Source: CAZJCK01 sp964544635 | Lineage (GTDB): Bacteria > Zixibacteria > MSB-5A5 > GN15 > FEB-12 | Assembly: GCA_964544635.1 (NCBI GenBank) | Contig: CAZJCK010000005.1 | Coordinates: 1-64,000, forward strand | DNA: 64,000 nt | Reading direction: 5' to 3' | Part shown: piece by piece, positions 61,525 to 64,000 of the stretch | Position numbering within the stretch: position 1 is the first letter of the stretch | Layout: every line of letters begins with the position of its first letter | Made by a program: the position numbers and the translations under genes | Notes under the pieces: generated by a model | What the model was told of the DNA's origin: nothing | The model's database searches: none | The model's input: only the letters and a program-made list of their open reading frames with translations

Positions 61525-62190
61525 TTAACCCCGCAGGAGCTTTAGCGACATGAAGCCGAGGACCAAAAGGATCACGAAGGCGATCGCCAGCAGGTTGAAA
61601 TAGCGGTCGATGAAGCGGCTGATCTTGTCGCCGTACTTTTCATAGAGGAGCCCGATCACGCCCGCGACGACGAAAAAGCGGGTACTCCGGCTGAGGGTCG
61701 AGGCGATGACGAAAATGACGAAGTTCATTTCAAAAAAGCCTGCCGCCACCGTGAATACCTTGTACGGAATTGGCGTGAAGCCGGCAATTCCGACCGCCCA
61801 GGCACCAACCTGCATGCCGTACATCTCTTTCTCGTTGAACCAGTACTGAGCGATTCGCAGCATTTCGTCGGGATCGGAGCCGGCAATCCAGGCCGAGAAG
61901 GCGAGTACGGAGTCGCCGATCAATTCAAAGGCGGCGTATCCAAGCAGGTAGCCGATAACCCCTCCGATCACCGAACCGAGCGAGCAGATGACGGCGAAGC
62001 GAAGCCAGCGCTTGTGGGCGCCCATGCACAGGCCGATCAGGAGAGCGTCGGGCGGTACGGGAAAGAACGACGCCTCGGCCATCGACAGAAAAAACAGCGC
62101 CGTCTGGCTGTGACGGGTGTCGCTGAAGCGCATCACCCAGTCGTAGAGATTGCGGGTCCAGCGAAGCGGTGCGGTGATGAATGCGTACAT
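61525..62190 (-). CDS. YqaA-type DedA-superfamily membrane protein
   Basis: A 221-aa SNARE-associated/DedA-like membrane protein. It has the conserved MAEASFFPVPPDALLIGLCM segment and IAGFTPIPYKVFTVAAGFFE with the expected proline and lysine. About five helices are present. DedA proteins are linked to membrane potential and lipid-carrier recycling, while the role of the YqaA branch is less known. It lies 15 bases after the CNNM/CBS gene. Confidence 0.88.
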   Translation of the reverse strand: MYAFITAPLRWTRNLYDWVMRFSDTRHSQTALFFLSMAEASFFPVPPDALLIGLCMGAHKRWLRFAVICSLGSVIGGVIGYLLGYAAFELIGDSVLAFSAWIAGSDPDEMLRIAQYWFNEKEMYGMQVGAWAVGIAGFTPIPYKVFTVAAGFFEMNFVIFVIASTLSRSTRFFVVAGVIGLLYEKYGDKISRFIDRYFNLLAIAFVILLVLGFMSLKLLRG

Positions 62191-62205
62191 GGCGGTGGTA
62201 CTCCG

Positions 62206-63528
62206 TCAGGTCGTCTCGTTGGTCGGGGACGCTAATGTCAGTTCAATTTTGAGTCGGGTGAGGCGGTTCTCTTCGCGCTCCAATACCTGAATCATAGTAT
62301 CGGCAATGGTGATCGCTTCGTTATCCTCCGGTATCCGCCCGAGCGAATCGATGACCAGGCCGGCGATGGTGTCGGCTCGATCTTCCGGCAGGTGACAGCG
62401 CAGCACTTCGTTGATTTCCCCCGGCCAGATGTAACCGTCGGCAAACACCACCGTGTCGCTGTGCCTGACAATGGCCCGCGATTCCTTGTCGTACTCGTCC
62501 TGGATTTGTCCGACCAGTTCTTCGAGGATGTCTTCGATCGTGATCACGCCGGCGGTGCCACCGAATTCGTCGAGCACAATCGCCATCTGGTTCTTGGTGC
62601 GCTGCATGTCGCGCAACATCTTTGACAGTGGCATCGAATCCGGTACGTGGTTCGGCTTGCGGATGAGGTCGCGCAGCACAATGAGGTTGGGCTGGACATG
62701 GCGGTAGATCAGGTCCTTGATGTAGAGCACGCCGATCACATTGTCGAGGCTCTTTTCGAAGACCGGGTAGCGGCTGAAACCGTTCTGGGTGATGGTCGCC
62801 ATTACTTCTTCAGGCGACGCATCGATTGAGATCGCCACCATCTCGGTGCGCGGGGTCATCGAACGGCGCACCGTGGAGTCGGCAAAATCGAAGACTGAGC
62901 GGATCAATTCCTGTTCAGTCTCGTCGAAGATCCCCTTTTCGGTGCCTTCGAAGATCATGGTGTTGATCTCGTCCTCGGTGATGGCGGAGCGTTCGGTGCC
63001 GCGCTTGACGCCGAGCATGCGGACAATCAACCGGGCGGTATTCGACAGTGCCTGCGAGAAGATGGCGGTCAGGGTGGTGAAGCCGCCCATCGGCGGCGCC
63101 ACAAAGCGCGCAAACTTCTCCGGGTTGGACAGCGCCAGGTACTTGGGGACGAGTTCACCGATGACCACGGCGGTGGCAGTAATGGCGAGTGATACGACGA
63201 CAACCGAGATGCCATTGGCGGCCTCGGCGACGGCGGTAACCGGGAGGCCTTCAAGCCAGACAGTCAGTTTGCGGACAATGGTAGCGCCGCCAAAGACACC
63301 GGCGACCGTGCCGAACAATGTGATCCCGACCTGAACGGCCGCCAGGAAACGATCAGGCGAGCGGTGCAAACGGTGGGCCGCTTCGGCGCCGGTCTTATTC
63401 TGGTCTTCGAGCTGCTTGAGTTTGCTCGAACGGCTGGCGATGACGGAAAATTCACTCAGGGCGAAAAATCCGTTGGCCAGAATAAGCACAAAGATGGCCA
63501 GCAACTCGAGCAGGAGATTGCTGTCCAT
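62206..63528 (-). CDS. CNNM/CorC-type transporter or hemolysin-family CBS protein
   Basis: A 440-aa protein with a DUF21/CNNM membrane domain (LLELLAIFVLILANGFFALS, SLAITATAVVIGELVPKYLA), two CBS domains (about 205-330; RRSMTPRTEMVAISIDASPE, DEFGGTAGVITIEDILEELV) and a CorC_HlyC domain at the C-terminus (GYIWPGEINEVLRCHLPEDR). Such proteins are linked to Mg2+/Co2+ efflux. No unusual residues are seen. Confidence 0.9.
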   Translation of the reverse strand: MDSNLLLELLAIFVLILANGFFALSEFSVIASRSSKLKQLEDQNKTGAEAAHRLHRSPDRFLAAVQVGITLFGTVAGVFGGATIVRKLTVWLEGLPVTAVAEAANGISVVVVSLAITATAVVIGELVPKYLALSNPEKFARFVAPPMGGFTTLTAIFSQALSNTARLIVRMLGVKRGTERSAITEDEINTMIFEGTEKGIFDETEQELIRSVFDFADSTVRRSMTPRTEMVAISIDASPEEVMATITQNGFSRYPVFEKSLDNVIGVLYIKDLIYRHVQPNLIVLRDLIRKPNHVPDSMPLSKMLRDMQRTKNQMAIVLDEFGGTAGVITIEDILEELVGQIQDEYDKESRAIVRHSDTVVFADGYIWPGEINEVLRCHLPEDRADTIAGLVIDSLGRIPEDNEAITIADTMIQVLEREENRLTRLKIELTLASPTNETT

Positions 63529-63584
63529 TTTAGCGTGTTACCTTGTGAGACTGTGCCGGGCCGGTGCCCTCGTCACCAGATTCA

Positions 63585-64000
63585 TTATCGAGCATAAGGC
63601 TGATAAACTGCTTTTGTTGCCAGCTCCTGCAGCTTGGCGATTCGCTTTTCGACCGGCGGATGGGTCGAGAACATCGACGCCATACCGCGCCCGGACAACG
63701 GGTTGGCGATCATCAAGTGTGCTGTCGCCGGCCGTTCGTCAAGATTCATTCGTACCGGCGCATTGTGCAGCTTGCGCAGCGCCGAGGCCAGGCCGTGATA
63801 CTTCCCCGTCAACTCTCCGCCGATGGCGTCAGCCGTGTACTCGCGCTGCCGCGAGATGGCCATCTGGATGAGCATCGCTGCCAGCGGCGCTACGATGGCA
63901 ATGGCCAGCATGCCGATCAGGCCACCGCGGTCGTTTTCACGGCTATAGCCGCCGAAGATGGCTCCCCACCGGGCTATCGATGCAATGATACCGATGGCGC
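63585..64000 (-). CDS. htpX: HtpX-type membrane protease, C-terminal part
   Basis: The reading frame runs off the window at 64000, so only the last 138 residues are visible. They contain LIGMLAIAIVAPLAAMLIQM (membrane segment) and SRQREYTADAIGGELTGKYH, the HtpX motif carrying the third zinc ligand Glu, then SALRKLHNAPVRM and FSTHPPVEKRIAKLQELATK. The HExxH motif would lie upstream, outside the window. HtpX degrades damaged membrane proteins under envelope stress. Confidence 0.88.
   Translation of the reverse strand, partial: AIGIIASIARWGAIFGGYSRENDRGGLIGMLAIAIVAPLAAMLIQMAISRQREYTADAIGGELTGKYHGLASALRKLHNAPVRMNLDERPATAHLMIANPLSGRGMASMFSTHPPVEKRIAKLQELATKAVYQPYAR

Overview
The window looks like a chromosome segment of a GC-rich, double-membraned bacterium of the FCB type, possibly close to Zixibacteria. 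That placement is inferred from gene content: DUF5683, DUF5916 and DUF4097 proteins, a PorV-like barrel, a patatin fused to a BamA-like barrel, many TPR proteins, an exosortase with EpsI, and a MshEN/DUF4388 regulator. There is no rRNA, tRNA, insertion sequence, prophage or CRISPR array. One run of exactly 100 N (36293-36392) is an assembly gap inside a tandem-repeat gene, so the sequence is probably a draft or metagenome assembly.

Layout. 1-11 kb is housekeeping: rpmA, pcrA, an ECF sigma/anti-sigma pair, a secreted TPR protein, a MshEN-receiver-DUF4388 regulator, an FtsB-like protein, recO and glyS. 11-19.6 kb holds a GT-C membrane protein downstream of a selenoprotein-type selD (in-frame TGA at codon 21), a zinc-ribbon protein, a probable small RNA gene with its own promoter and terminator, an exosortase/EpsI/lipoprotein operon and a lipid kinase. 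19.6-33.7 kb carries an HD-GYP/HEAT-repeat pair, a UDP-sugar dehydrogenase, TPR proteins, a GAF-SpoIIE phosphatase, a haem-binding lipoprotein and a 4-hydroxybutyryl-CoA-dehydratase-like protein.

33.7-37 kb is an arsenic module: arsR-acr3-arsC, facing a cysteine-rich secreted HMA protein across an AT-rich control region with several palindromes. 37-45.7 kb is envelope biology: PorV-like barrel, c-type cytochrome, patatin-BamA fusion, SpoU methyltransferase, DUF4097 protein, and an SppA peptidase fused to a barrel-like N-terminus. 45.7-48.7 kb is a pilVWX minor-pilin operon. 48.9-53.4 kb is an AlsS-like/aldehyde dehydrogenase/RidA/nfo series. 53.6-64 kb has a DUF5916 protein, a ytfJ/ytfI-like pair, a DUF885 protein with a degenerate metal motif, rlmD, a CDF transporter, a YqaA-type protein, a CNNM/CBS protein and the C-terminal part of htpX.

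The strongest leads are the selenocysteine SelD with a plausible SECIS hairpin, the small RNA at 15335-15429, a recurring TTG(C/T)(G/C)-16-TATATT promoter only 6-9 nt from start codons (leaderless transcription), an apparent AUC start codon on the HEAT-repeat gene, and several enzymes whose hallmark catalytic residues are changed.
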